Assembly: GCF_015910445.1 (NCBI RefSeq)
Contig: NZ_CP048882.1
Coordinates: 620,001 to 684,000, forward strand
DNA from: Streptomyces bathyalis
GTDB taxonomy: Bacteria > Actinomycetota > Actinomycetes > Streptomycetales > Streptomycetaceae
Reading direction: 5' to 3'
Length of the DNA: 64,000 bases
Shown: piece by piece, positions 8,464 through 16,763 of the stretch
How the letters are laid out: each line of letters opens with the position of its first letter
Position numbering within the stretch: position 1 is the stretch's first letter
Position numbers and translations under genes: made by a program
The notes under the pieces: generated by a model
The model's input: the letters and a program-made list of their open reading frames with translations, nothing else
What the model was told of the DNA's origin: nothing
The model's database searches: none

Positions 8464-9015
8464 ATGACCCGTACGACGCACCGCGGGACGGGCGACGCCC
8501 GCACGTCGGCTGCCTCCACTGCGGGGCCGATGAGGGCTCCGCTGGCCATCTACCTCAACGACCACCTCCTCGGAGCCACCAGCGGCAGCGAACTCGCGCG
8601 CCGTGTGGCGAAGCAGCACGCGATGTCAGCCGCCGGAGCGACACTGGTCCGTCTCGCCGACGAGATCGCCCAGGACCGCGCCGCGCTGCTGCGGATCATG
8701 CGGGACCTCGGCGTGCCGGTGCGCCGCTACAAGATGGGCGCCGGGTGGCTGCTGGAGAAGGCCGGCAGGGCCAAGACCAACGGCTTCGTCGTGCGGCGCG
8801 CCCCGCTCAGCAGCGTGCTCGAACTGGAGACTCTGCGCCTCGGTGTCGAGGGGAAGCGGCTGATGTGGCTCGCGCTGCGCGCGATGACAGGACCGCAGTC
8901 GGCGGTCCTCGACGACGGGCAGCTGACACGGCTCCTCAGCCGTGCTCACGAACAGGCCGACACCCTGGAGCAGTTGCGGCTCAAGGCGGCCGCCGACGTT
9001 CTTTCGCGGTACTGA
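8464..9015 (+). CDS. Uncharacterised helical protein
   Basis: 183 aa, starting at ATG 8464 with GGGAG about 8 nt upstream. I do not recognise a named family. After a polar 22-residue N-terminus the chain is strongly helical and rich in Leu/Ala/Arg (LAIYLNDHLLGATSGSELAR, then EIAQDRAALLRIMRDLG), and it has no signal peptide or membrane span. The pattern suggests a four-helix bundle of ferritin-like size, but no His/Glu metal motif stands out. It is transcribed alone, upstream of the sulfonate operon promoter. Confidence 0.6.
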   Translation: MTRTTHRGTGDARTSAASTAGPMRAPLAIYLNDHLLGATSGSELARRVAKQHAMSAAGATLVRLADEIAQDRAALLRIMRDLGVPVRRYKMGAGWLLEKAGRAKTNGFVVRRAPLSSVLELETLRLGVEGKRLMWLALRAMTGPQSAVLDDGQLTRLLSRAHEQADTLEQLRLKAAADVLSRY

Positions 9016-9108
9016 ACCGGCGCCGCCCCGGGGCCCATGGGCCGGCCCTCATCACCCGCAGCGGGCCGCCCCATTCGTCTCACCTGCTGAAACGTGAGGG
9101 GGTAGGGG

Positions 9109-9137
9109 TTGAACCCGGCCGAGGTCTCGCACAGAAT
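9109..9137 (+). promoter_or_regulatory. Promoter of the ssu operon
   Basis: TTGAAC (9109-9114) and CAGAAT (9132-9137) with a 17-nt spacer. The predicted start of transcription, 6-8 nt after the -10 box, falls at about 9143-9145, the ATG of the leader peptide, so the leader would be translated from a leaderless transcript. Confidence 0.65.
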
Positions 9138-9144
9138 GCGGAGC

Positions 9145-9225
9145 ATGACAGCTGCTGCCGGACTCCTCGTGGAGCGCCTCCACGTCGACCTGTGTCGCCA
9201 GTCCAGCGCGACCTGTAACAGCTGA
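9145..9225 (+). CDS. Cysteine-rich leader peptide (putative sulfur-responsive attenuator)
   Basis: A 26-aa ORF containing LHVDLCRQSSATCNS before its TGA. Small actinomycete peptides with a conserved HVDLxRxSSAxC core sit upstream of sulfur-assimilation genes and are thought to sense cysteine supply during translation. Both Cys codons here are TGT rather than the usual TGC. The ATG coincides with the predicted transcription start, and GGAG is only 2 nt away, too close to act as a ribosome site. Downstream are ssuD, a transporter and ssuE. Cysteine shortage would stall ribosomes on the leader and change folding of the following 270 nt; that step is inference. Confidence 0.85.
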   Translation: MTAAAGLLVERLHVDLCRQSSATCNS

Positions 9226-9497
9226 TTCCCCGGCAGGGCCCGCTCGGCCCGCCGTCCTTCCGTTCGCCTCGCGGCTGATTCTCCGCGGCTGAACACCCTC
9301 ACAACACCCGTGCCGTGCACGGGGGTTCGCGTCGTGCCCGCGAGCCCTCCGCACGGGGGTGCGGCCGTGTGCCCGGACCGGTGAACACCCTCGCCGGACC
9401 GGACCGGACCGGACCGGGCCGCGCCGTGCCCTTCCCGCGGTGTGCCGTGCCCCGGCAGCGGCCTCGCCGTGCACCCCGTTTCCCCTCTGGAGTCTCC
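9226..9497 (+). promoter_or_regulatory. Putative attenuator region between leader peptide and ssuD
   Basis: 272 nt with no credible gene. It holds hairpins at 9307-9323 (CCCGTGC/GCACGGG, 3-nt loop) and 9349-9364 (CCGCAC/GTGCGG, 4-nt loop) and four tandem GGACC units at 9396-9415. The repeated strings CGCGGCTGA and GAACACCCTC offer alternative pairings. It ends in the CTGGAG ribosome site of ssuD. The layout fits transcription or translation attenuation, but the exact alternative structures were not computed. Confidence 0.45.
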
Positions 9498-10748
9498 GTG
9501 TCTTCCTTGTCCTCCTCGTCCTCCTCGTCCTCCGGCCAGTCCGAGGCCCCCAAGTCCCCCGGCCCGTCTGCCTCTTCGGGGCAGTCCCCCTCTCCCCCAC
9601 CGCCGCTGACGTTCCACTGGTTCCTGCCGACGACGGGCGACAGCCGCCACATCGTCGGCGGCGGCCATGGCTCGACCCCGGGAGCGGCCGGCGGCGACCG
9701 TCCGGCATCCGTCGAGTACCTCGGCCAGATCGCCCGCACCGCCGAGCAGTTGGGCTTCTCAGGGGCGCTCACACCGACGGGGGCCTGGTGCGAGGACGCC
9801 TGGATCACCACCGCGATGCTCACGCAGGTCACCGAACGCCTGAAGTTCCTCGTCGCCTTCCGGCCCGGTCAGATCTCCCCGACGCTCTCCGCGCAGATGG
9901 CCGCGACATACCAGCGCCAGTCGCACGGCCGTCTCCTCCTCAACGTCGTCACCGGAGGCGAGACGGCGGAACAGCGCGCCTACGGCGACTTCCTGAGCAA
10001 GGACGAACGCTATGCGCGCACCGGCGAGTTCCTGGAGATCGTGCGCCGCCTGTGGACCGGTGAGAAGGTCGATCATCACGGCGAGCATCTGCAGGTCGAG
10101 GGCGCTCAGTTGAACCGTCTGCCGGAACCGGCACCGACGGTCTACTTCGGTGGCTCCTCGCCCGCGGCGGGCGAAGTGGCCGCCCGCCACACGGATGTGT
10201 ACCTCACGTGGGGCGAACCGCCGCAACAGGTCAAGCAGAAGATCGACTGGGTGCGCTCCCTCACCGAAGCCCAGGGACGCGAGGTGCGCTTCGGCATCCG
10301 CCTGCACACCATCAGCCGCGACACGTCCGCCGAGGCATGGACGGAGGCGGACCGGCTCCTGAAGGGCATGGACCCCGACCGCATCAAGGCCGTCCAGGAA
10401 GGCCTCTCCGCGAGCGAGTCGGAAGGCCAGCGGCGGATGCGCGAGCTGCACGGCAGCGGCACCAGCGACAAGCTGGAGGTCTACCCCAACCTGTGGGCCG
10501 GTGTCGGGCTGGTACGCGGCGGCGCGGGCACGGCCCTCGTGGGCAGCCACTCGGAGGTCGCGGACCTCATCGAGGAGTACCACCGGCTGGGCATCGAGGA
10601 GTTCGTGCTCTCCGGCGTCCCGCATCTGGAGGAGGCGTACTGGTTCGGTGAGGGCGTGCTGCCCCTGCTGGAGCGGCGCGGGCTGTGGCAGCACCCCGAT
10701 GGTGCCCGTACGACCGAGGCGGGCATCGTCCCGTTCGCGGGCCGGTGA
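9498..10748 (+). CDS. ssuD: FMNH2-dependent alkanesulfonate monooxygenase
   Basis: A 416-aa luciferase-like enzyme that cleaves alkanesulfonates to aldehyde and sulfite with FMNH2 from SsuE. It closely follows known SsuD: FHWFLPTTGDSR, PTGAWCEDAW, RLKFLVAFRPG, VYFGGSSPAAGEVA, YLTWGEPPQQVKQKI, FGIRLHTISR, PNLWAGVGLVRGGAGTALVG and FVLSGVPHLEEAYW. The GTG at 9498 is chosen for its CTGGAG site 5 nt upstream. The first ~38 residues form a Ser/Pro-rich low-complexity tail absent from enterobacterial SsuD, encoded by repeated tcctcctcg units. The stop overlaps the next start (GTGA). Confidence 0.95.
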   Translation: MSSLSSSSSSSSGQSEAPKSPGPSASSGQSPSPPPPLTFHWFLPTTGDSRHIVGGGHGSTPGAAGGDRPASVEYLGQIARTAEQLGFSGALTPTGAWCEDAWITTAMLTQVTERLKFLVAFRPGQISPTLSAQMAATYQRQSHGRLLLNVVTGGETAEQRAYGDFLSKDERYARTGEFLEIVRRLWTGEKVDHHGEHLQVEGAQLNRLPEPAPTVYFGGSSPAAGEVAARHTDVYLTWGEPPQQVKQKIDWVRSLTEAQGREVRFGIRLHTISRDTSAEAWTEADRLLKGMDPDRIKAVQEGLSASESEGQRRMRELHGSGTSDKLEVYPNLWAGVGLVRGGAGTALVGSHSEVADLIEEYHRLGIEEFVLSGVPHLEEAYWFGEGVLPLLERRGLWQHPDGARTTEAGIVPFAGR

Positions 10749-12133
10749 GCGCGGTGCAGCCGGAGGCCCCGGCACCCACCGAACCGCGCAAGCTCAGGAC
10801 AGTCGTGCTCTCCAGCCTCCTGGGCACGACCGTCGAGTGGTACGACTTCTTCCTCTACAGCACCGCCGCGGGGCTGGTCTTCGGCGAGCTGTTCTTCCCC
10901 ACGACGAACGGCACGCTCGGCACGATGCTGTCGTTCGCGACCTTCGCCGTGGGCTTCCTCGCCCGCCCGGTCGGCGGTCTGCTCTTCGGTCACATCGGCG
11001 ACCGGATCGGACGCAAACGCACGCTCGCCTTCACGATGAGTCTGATGGGCGTCTCGACGGCGCTCATCGGGCTGCTCCCGACGTACGAACAGGTCGGCGT
11101 CCTCGCTCCGGCACTGCTGCTGGTCCTGCGCGTCGCCCAGGGCGTGGCGCTCGGCGGCGAGTGGGCCGGAGCGGTGCTGCTGGCGGTGGAGTTCGGGCCG
11201 AACGGCCGCAAGGGCCGCTTCGGCAGCTATCCGCAGATCGGACTGGCGCTCGGACTCGCCCTGGGCACCGGGGCGTTCGCCCTGCTCAACAACGTGCTCA
11301 GCGACGAGGCCTTCCTCGGATACGGGTGGCGCGTGGCGTTCCTGGTCTCCCTGGTGCTCGTCGCCGTCGGCCTGACCGTACGGCTGAAGATCGACGAGAC
11401 TCCGGCCTTCCGGGCCGTGGCTCATCTGCGTGAACTCCCGCAGTCGGCGCCGCTGGTGGAGCTGCTGCGTGCCCGTCCCTCACGTCGTCACGTCCTGCTG
11501 GGCATGCTGGCCCGCTGGGGCGAGGGCGCGGCGTTCAACACGTGGGCGGTCTTCGCCCTCACGTACGCGACGACGACGCTCCACCTGGACCGCAGTTCGG
11601 TGCTGCTGTCCGTCACGGCGGCGGCGTTGGTGATGGCGGTCGCGATACCGCTCTCCGGCAGGCTCACCGACCGTCAGGGCGCGCGCCGCGTCTACTTCGT
11701 CGGCATGGGCCTGTTCGCCGTGTCCGTCTTCCCCGCCTTCTGGGTCTTCGGCTTCGGCGGGCCCTGGGGTTTCGCCGCGGTGCTCGTGGTGACCCTGGGC
11801 CTGGTGCACGCCTACTTCTACGGCGCCCAAGGCACCCTGTTCGCCGCGCTGTTCGCGACGCAGGTGCGCTACACGGGCATGTCGTTCGTCTACCAGATGT
11901 CCGGCATCTTCGCCTCGGGCATCACTCCGCTGATCATGACGGCGCTGCTCGCCCTCGGTGACGGCACGCCCTGGGCGGCGTGCGGATATCTGGCGTTGAC
12001 CGCGCTGGTGAGCATGTGGGCCACGTCGCGGCTGCGGGAGCGGGACCTCTATGTGGTAACCGGCGGCGGACCCCGCGGCGACCGCCCCGAGCCCAGTGCC
12101 CCGCGCTCGCCCGCCGTCCCCCAGACCTCATAG
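10745..12133 (+). CDS. MFS transporter, metabolite:H+ symporter type (likely sulfonate uptake)
   Basis: A 462-aa twelve-helix major facilitator of the MHS (shikimate/ProP-like) group: LLGTTVEWYDFFLY, the loop GHIGDRIGRKRTL, and LRVAQGVALGGEWAGAVLLAVE. The start GTG 10745 overlaps the ssuD stop, while the frame stays open upstream inside ssuD and gives no better site. Placed between ssuD and ssuE, it takes the position normally held by the SsuABC transporter, which is absent here. I infer that it imports the alkanesulfonate by proton symport; transport of another acid cannot be excluded. Confidence 0.88.
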   Translation: MSAVQPEAPAPTEPRKLRTVVLSSLLGTTVEWYDFFLYSTAAGLVFGELFFPTTNGTLGTMLSFATFAVGFLARPVGGLLFGHIGDRIGRKRTLAFTMSLMGVSTALIGLLPTYEQVGVLAPALLLVLRVAQGVALGGEWAGAVLLAVEFGPNGRKGRFGSYPQIGLALGLALGTGAFALLNNVLSDEAFLGYGWRVAFLVSLVLVAVGLTVRLKIDETPAFRAVAHLRELPQSAPLVELLRARPSRRHVLLGMLARWGEGAAFNTWAVFALTYATTTLHLDRSSVLLSVTAAALVMAVAIPLSGRLTDRQGARRVYFVGMGLFAVSVFPAFWVFGFGGPWGFAAVLVVTLGLVHAYFYGAQGTLFAALFATQVRYTGMSFVYQMSGIFASGITPLIMTALLALGDGTPWAACGYLALTALVSMWATSRLRERDLYVVTGGGPRGDRPEPSAPRSPAVPQTS

Positions 12134-12143
12134 GAGAACCGCG

Positions 12144-12746
12144 ATGCCCGACATCCTCACCATCTCCGGCAGTCCGTCGGCCCGTTCACGCACCTCGGCG
12201 CTCGTCCGTCACGTCGGCGGACTGCTCGCCGAGGAACGCCACGACGTACGGCATGTCGCCGTGCGCGACCTGCCCCCCGAAGCGCTGCTCGCGGGGAACG
12301 CCGCGCACCCCGCGATCCGGGAGGTCATCGAGGCGATCGACCGGGCGGACGCCCTGGTGATCGGCACACCCGTGTACAAGGCCGCCTACAGCGGGCTGCT
12401 CAAGACGCTGCTCGATCTGCTGCCCCAGTTCGCCCTGGCGGGGAAGACGGTGCTGCCGCTGGCGACGGGCGGCAGCACGGCGCACGTCCTCGCGATCGAC
12501 TACGCGCTGCGGCCCGTACTGACCTCGCTGGGCACGGACAACGTCCTGCGGGGCTGGTTCGTCCTCGACAAGCACGTCTCCGCGGAGGCGGAGGGTGCGG
12601 CTGTCGTCGCCGCGGAGGCCGCGGACGGCGTCACTGAGACCGTGGCCCGTCTGGTCGACGGCCTCGCGGCGACGTCTCCGGAGGCGTCCACGGCGGGGCC
12701 GGGGGCGGCTGCCACTGCCCGGGGCGGACTGGCCCGCGCGGTCTGA
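12144..12746 (+). CDS. ssuE: NAD(P)H-dependent FMN reductase
   Basis: A 200-aa flavodoxin-fold reductase that supplies FMNH2 to SsuD. Characteristic SsuE segments are present: ILTISGSPSARSRTSALV, then DALVIGTPVYKAAYSGLLKT, LLPLFALAGK-like LLPQFALAGKTVLPLATGG, and IDYALRPVLTSLG. The C-terminal 25 residues are a low-complexity Ala/Gly/Thr tail. ATG 12144 lies 10 nt after an AGGAG site and 10 nt past the transporter stop, so it completes the operon. The pi-helix Tyr region KAAYSG typical of two-component FMN reductases is present. Confidence 0.93.
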   Translation: MPDILTISGSPSARSRTSALVRHVGGLLAEERHDVRHVAVRDLPPEALLAGNAAHPAIREVIEAIDRADALVIGTPVYKAAYSGLLKTLLDLLPQFALAGKTVLPLATGGSTAHVLAIDYALRPVLTSLGTDNVLRGWFVLDKHVSAEAEGAAVVAAEAADGVTETVARLVDGLAATSPEASTAGPGAAATARGGLARAV

Positions 12747-12760
12747 ACCACCCTGCGTGG

Positions 12761-12783
12761 CCGCCTGCTCGGGCGGGAGGCGG
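12761..12783. terminator. Small hairpin between convergent ssuE and PTS genes
   Basis: 6-bp stem CCGCCT/AGGCGG with a G-rich 11-nt loop in the 43-nt convergent gap; plausible as a shared terminator but short. Confidence 0.35.
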
Positions 12784-12789
12784 GTCGTG

Positions 12790-14391
12790 TCAGTCCTGAT
12801 TCGCGGGCGGTGGCGGCGGGACGGGAGCACCACGGGGCGGTGCGATCTTCGCGTGGCCCGCGCCGGGGCCCGTGGACTGCGCCGGAAGCTTCGCGGCGGC
12901 TGTGGCCGTCGCGGGCTCGTCCGCTTCGTCCTGCTGCGGCGGCAGCAGGGCGTCGCGGCGGGCCCCGGGATCCCAGCCGCGTTCGACGACGCGCTTCTGC
13001 ATCAGCACCGCCCCGCCCAGGACGACGGCACCGATCAGCAGCATGAGCACGACGCCGGCGGTCTCGCCGGCCTTGGCCGCGTTACCGATGAGGGTTCCGA
13101 ACCATCCGAAGTCCGCGTCCCCGAACGTCGTGTTCTCCTCGCCGAAGGCACCGAGCACCTTCAGCAGCAGCGCGGGCAGGAAGGTGATCAGCACTCCGTT
13201 GAGGAATGCGCCGATCACCGCCCCGCGCCGTCCGCCCGTCGCGTTGCCGTAGACACCGGCCGCACCGCCGGTGAAGAAGTGCGGCACCAGGCCCGGCAGT
13301 ACGAGCGCGAGACCGAACGCAGGCCCGAAGACGGCCGTGAGCAGCCCGAGCGAGGCGAGACCCCCGGTGAAGCTGGCGATGAAGCCGATGAGCACGGCGT
13401 TCTGCGCGTACGGGAAGACCATCGGCGCGTCCAGCGAGGGCACCGCGCCCGGAACGACCTTGGAGGCGATTCCCTGGAAGGCGGGGACGAGTTCGCCGAG
13501 GATCGTACGGACCCCGAAGAGGATGACGGCGACGGAGATGCCGAACTGCAGACCCTGCATGACGGCGCTCATCACGTAGTCGCCGACGTCGGTCGCCGCC
13601 TCTCCCCCGCCGGCGGCGAACACCTTGAACGCGGCCTTCTCGCCCGCCTTCGCCAGGTGGACCAGTGCCATCACCACGTAGATCAGCAGCATGGACAGGG
13701 CGGTGGCGACCATGGAGTCGCGGAGGAAACGCAGCCCCTCGGGCAGATTCATCTCCTCGGTGCTGCGGCTGCGCCGGCCGAAGAGCTGTCCGGCCGCGCC
13801 CGCGGTGACGTAGCCGGCCGTGCCGAAGTGCCCTATCGCGATGCTGTTGTTGCCCGTGATGCGCTTCGTCCACGGATGTGCGAAGGCGGGCATGGAGACG
13901 AGCATGACGGCCAGCAGCACACCGCCGACGAGGACGACGACGAGCGAGGTGAGTCCGGCCGTGGCGAGCACCATCGTGATCAGCGTGGCCATGAACAGGA
14001 TGTGGTGACCGGTCAGGAAGACGTAGCGCAGCGGCGTGAAGCGGGCCAGCAGCAGGCTCAGCACGAATCCGGTGATCATCAGCCAGGCGACGCGGGCGCC
14101 GAACTGCTCCTGCGCGATCCCGACGATCGCCTCGTTGGTCGGGATCACGCCGTGCGCGCCGGTCGAGCCCTGGATCATCTCCCCCAGCGGCGCGAGGGAG
14201 TCGACGACGAGACCGGCACCGGCATTGATGAGCAGAAAGCCGAGAGTGGCCTTGATGGCGCCTCCGACGACCTGACCGGCGGGCTTCCTCAGCGCGATGA
14301 GGCCCGTGGCCGTGATCAGGCCGATCAGAAACGGAGGCTGGCTGAGGATCTCGTTCACGAGAAACTCAGCGGTGGAGATGAGCGGGCCCAT
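12790..14391 (-). CDS. ulaA: PTS EIIC component, L-ascorbate (UlaA/SgaT) family
   Basis: A 533-aa integral membrane permease of the ascorbate/galactitol PTS superfamily, with about eleven hydrophobic segments. Family landmarks are PPFLIGLITATGLIALRK at the N-terminus, LLINAGAGLVVDS, FLTGHHILFMATL, ITGNNSIAIGHFGTAGYV and PGAVPSLDAPMVFPYAQNAV. ATG 14391 is chosen because it begins the first amphipathic segment. The C-terminal ~60 residues are a cytoplasmic Pro/Ala-rich tail. It lies 26 nt after the fused IIA-IIB gene. Ascorbate is the family substrate; related pentitols or uncharacterised sugars remain possible. Confidence 0.88.
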   Translation of the reverse strand: MGPLISTAEFLVNEILSQPPFLIGLITATGLIALRKPAGQVVGGAIKATLGFLLINAGAGLVVDSLAPLGEMIQGSTGAHGVIPTNEAIVGIAQEQFGARVAWLMITGFVLSLLLARFTPLRYVFLTGHHILFMATLITMVLATAGLTSLVVVLVGGVLLAVMLVSMPAFAHPWTKRITGNNSIAIGHFGTAGYVTAGAAGQLFGRRSRSTEEMNLPEGLRFLRDSMVATALSMLLIYVVMALVHLAKAGEKAAFKVFAAGGGEAATDVGDYVMSAVMQGLQFGISVAVILFGVRTILGELVPAFQGIASKVVPGAVPSLDAPMVFPYAQNAVLIGFIASFTGGLASLGLLTAVFGPAFGLALVLPGLVPHFFTGGAAGVYGNATGGRRGAVIGAFLNGVLITFLPALLLKVLGAFGEENTTFGDADFGWFGTLIGNAAKAGETAGVVLMLLIGAVVLGGAVLMQKRVVERGWDPGARRDALLPPQQDEADEPATATAAAKLPAQSTGPGAGHAKIAPPRGAPVPPPPPANQD

Positions 14392-14417
14392 GGGTGCCGC
14401 CTGCTCCCTTCCCGTCC

Positions 14418-15227
14418 TCAGACGTCGTAGGTGTCGCGGAGAGCACCGTCGACCTCGGCGGTGCTGGTGAAGTCCTCGATGATCCGGACGGGGACGCTGA
14501 TGCCGGCCAGGGCCGAGGCGATCTCGCGTGAGGTGAAGACGGCGACGGCCTCGGACGCCTTGCCCTTCGCCGAGACGGTGTCGGTCGCCTCGACGGTGAC
14601 GTGGGAGGTCCACCCCCAGCGCTGAAGCACCTGCTCCAGGGTGTTCTTGAGGAAGAGACTCGTGCCGAGCCCGTTGCCGCACACCGTGAGGATCTTGTGC
14701 ACTGCGGCTCCGCCGCTCCGCCGGGCGCTCCTGGCTGCGGCTGGCGCCTCACCGTCGCCCTCCCCGTCGCCGGACCCGTGTCGGCCGGCGAGCACGGCGA
14801 GGAGCGCGGCCGGTGTGGCGGCGTCCTTCAGCGCCCGCGCGGTCTCGGGGTCCGCAAGCAGCTTCGCCAGTCCGGCCAGTGCCACCTGGTGGGCACGGCT
14901 GTCCTCGGCGGCGAGTCCGACGACCAGGTCCACGGGGTCGTTCGATTCATGCCCGAACTCCACGGGTTCGGCGAGGCGCACCCATGACATCCCGGTTATC
15001 AGCACCGCGGGTGACGGGCGCGCGTGCGCAAGCGCGAAGCCGGGTGCGATGACGATGTACGGACCGTTCTCCTCGACGTTCCGGATCATCTCCGCCGTGT
15101 AGTCGGCGGTGCTGATCCCCGTCCGTGTCATCAGCTCGCCGGCGAGCCGCACGGCCTCACGCCAGTCCCCGGCCTCGGCATCCAGCCGCACGGCGTCACT
15201 GGGGAGGAGTTCACTCACTGTCGCCAT
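14418..15227 (-). CDS. PTS EIIA-EIIB fusion, ascorbate/fructose type
   Basis: A 269-aa phosphotransfer protein joining two PTS domains. Residues 1-150 are a PTS_EIIA type-2 domain, with the phospho-accepting His68 in GFALAHARP. Residues ~176-269 are an EIIB lactose/ascorbate-type domain with phospho-Cys183 in TVCGNGLGTS. A Gly/Asp/Glu- and Ala/Arg-rich linker (150-175) joins them. In enterobacteria UlaB and UlaC are separate proteins. It receives phosphate from HPr encoded elsewhere and passes it to the sugar carried by the adjacent EIIC. No dedicated regulator or catabolic enzymes are next to it. Confidence 0.9.
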   Translation of the reverse strand: MATVSELLPSDAVRLDAEAGDWREAVRLAGELMTRTGISTADYTAEMIRNVEENGPYIVIAPGFALAHARPSPAVLITGMSWVRLAEPVEFGHESNDPVDLVVGLAAEDSRAHQVALAGLAKLLADPETARALKDAATPAALLAVLAGRHGSGDGEGDGEAPAAARSARRSGGAAVHKILTVCGNGLGTSLFLKNTLEQVLQRWGWTSHVTVEATDTVSAKGKASEAVAVFTSREIASALAGISVPVRIIEDFTSTAEVDGALRDTYDV

Positions 15228-15303
15228 GAGGCGGATCGTTGCACGCTCGCCGAACTGCGGAAACGGCGGGGGGCCGACGAACGGAACGGCCCGCGGGTGG
15301 TTC

Positions 15304-15735
15304 TCAGGCGGCCCGCCAGCCCGTCCACCGTTCGACAGCGATCTCCACGACCGGGCCCTCCGGGGGTCTGGGTCCGTACTGCCGCATGTACCGCTGCGTG
15401 AGCAGGTCAGCGTATGCGGAGGACGCCGGGGAACCGCCGGCCGGCGGCAGCACCCGCCCGGAACCGTCGGCGCGCGCCCACCACAGCCGCTCCCAGTCCT
15501 CGTCGTAGGAGTCGACCAGGAGCGAAAGGGCGGGGTTGGAGCGGATGTTGGCGAGCCGCTTCAGCCGGTGCGAATCCTTCGGCTTGTGGTCGACGGCGAA
15601 GACGACGACGTCGCCGGTCATGGCGAAGGTGACGGGGACCAGGTGCGGACGCCCTTCCGCGTCGGCGGTGGCCAGCGTCGCGGACCGTGCCTGGGCGAAG
15701 CGCTCCCGCGCCTCGTCACCCGTCATCCTCGGCAT
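15304..15735 (-). CDS. PPOX-class F420-dependent oxidoreductase (Rv0121-like)
   Basis: A 143-aa split-beta-barrel flavin/deazaflavin-binding protein. The sequence ARSATLATADAEGRPHLVPVTFA ... VDHKPKDSHRLKRLANIRSNP ... LLVDSYDEDWERLWWARADG follows the mycobacterial Rv0121c-type group (split here to stay short). Members of this class use F420 rather than FMN. ATG 15735 or 15726 are both possible. It starts 14 nt after the stop of the luciferase-like F420 enzyme gene, so the two are likely co-transcribed. Confidence 0.85.
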   Translation of the reverse strand: MPRMTGDEARERFAQARSATLATADAEGRPHLVPVTFAMTGDVVVFAVDHKPKDSHRLKRLANIRSNPALSLLVDSYDEDWERLWWARADGSGRVLPPAGGSPASSAYADLLTQRYMRQYGPRPPEGPVVEIAVERWTGWRAA

Positions 15736-15749
15736 GCGGCACGGCCTCC

Positions 15750-16574
15750 TCAGTCGAACTGCTCGGCGACGGCTGCGAGACGGTCGAGCACCTCGATCGA
15801 CTCGCGCTCCGGACGCGTCGGCAGATACAGCAGCACGCGCTCGGCGCCCGCGTTCGCGTAGCCCCCGATCGTCGCCGGGTCGTCCGCGACCCCGTACACC
15901 GTCACCGGGACCTCCCGTCCGGCCTTCGCGCGCATCCGCTGGATCTGCGGTGCGAGCTGTTGCGGCGGGACGCGGTTGGCGAGCCACGCATCCCCCAGAG
16001 CGGCCACCCGGTCGAAGGCGCCCTCGCCACCGCCGACGTAGATGGGCGGATGGGGGCTCTGCACGGGCTTCGGCCACGACCATACGGGGTCGAAGTCCAC
16101 GAACTCGCCGTGGAATTCGGCCTTTTCAGCCGTCCACAGCTCGCGCATCGCACGCAGCCGCTCGTCGGCGAGACGGCCGCGGGTCGACGGATCGGTCCCG
16201 TGGTTCTCCATCTCCTCACGGTTCCAGCCGACACCGACACCGAAGATGACCCGCCCGCCGGAGACCAGGTCCAGGGACGCCACCTCCTTCGCGGTGACGA
16301 TCGGGTCCCGCTGCGCGATCAGCGCGATGCCCGTTCCGAGCAGCAGCCGGTCGGTGACCGCCGCGGCGTTGCTCAGCGCGACGAAGGGGTCGAGGGTGCG
16401 GTAGTAGATCTCCGGCAGTTCGCCGCCTCCCGGGTAGGGCGATCGGCGCTCCACGGGGATGTGGGTGTGTTCGGCGATCAGCAGCGAGTCGAACCCGCGT
16501 TCCTCGACGGCGCGGCCCAGGGCGTCGGGGGCGATTCCCTGATCGGTGATGAAGGTCGATACGCCGAATTTCAC
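15750..16574 (-). CDS. LLM-class F420-dependent oxidoreductase
   Basis: A 274-aa luciferase-like monooxygenase-fold enzyme. It begins at GTG 16574 (VKFGVSTFITDQGI) behind a GGAAGG site. Family segments include GFDSLLIAEHTHIP, LLLGTGIALIAQRDP, GGRVIFGVGVGWNREEMENHG and PPIYVGGGEGAFDRVA. Actinomycete members with this pattern generally use reduced or oxidised F420; the substrate is unknown. It heads a two-gene unit with the PPOX protein and is divergent from the LigD-like gene. Confidence 0.9.
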   Translation of the reverse strand: MKFGVSTFITDQGIAPDALGRAVEERGFDSLLIAEHTHIPVERRSPYPGGGELPEIYYRTLDPFVALSNAAAVTDRLLLGTGIALIAQRDPIVTAKEVASLDLVSGGRVIFGVGVGWNREEMENHGTDPSTRGRLADERLRAMRELWTAEKAEFHGEFVDFDPVWSWPKPVQSPHPPIYVGGGEGAFDRVAALGDAWLANRVPPQQLAPQIQRMRAKAGREVPVTVYGVADDPATIGGYANAGAERVLLYLPTRPERESIEVLDRLAAVAEQFD

Positions 16575-16763
16575 GGTGGTTGCTTCCTTCCGTTCGCGTC
16601 GTGGTGCGCGCGTGCCGGTCACTCCCCGGACGGCGGATGTACCCGAAATCGCGGCGTTCACTACAGCGCTTCGGCTGCCGTGATCTTCCCGCTGACGCGG
16701 GCGGTGCGGGTTGCGCCGTTGTGGGCACCCGTCCGCGGTGTCCGTCCGCCGGAAGGAGCCGCG

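Noticed and set aside
9396..9415. Four GGACC units as a mobile-element or CRISPR-like repeat
   Set aside because: Too short and directly contiguous without spacers; more likely slippage inside the ssu attenuator region.
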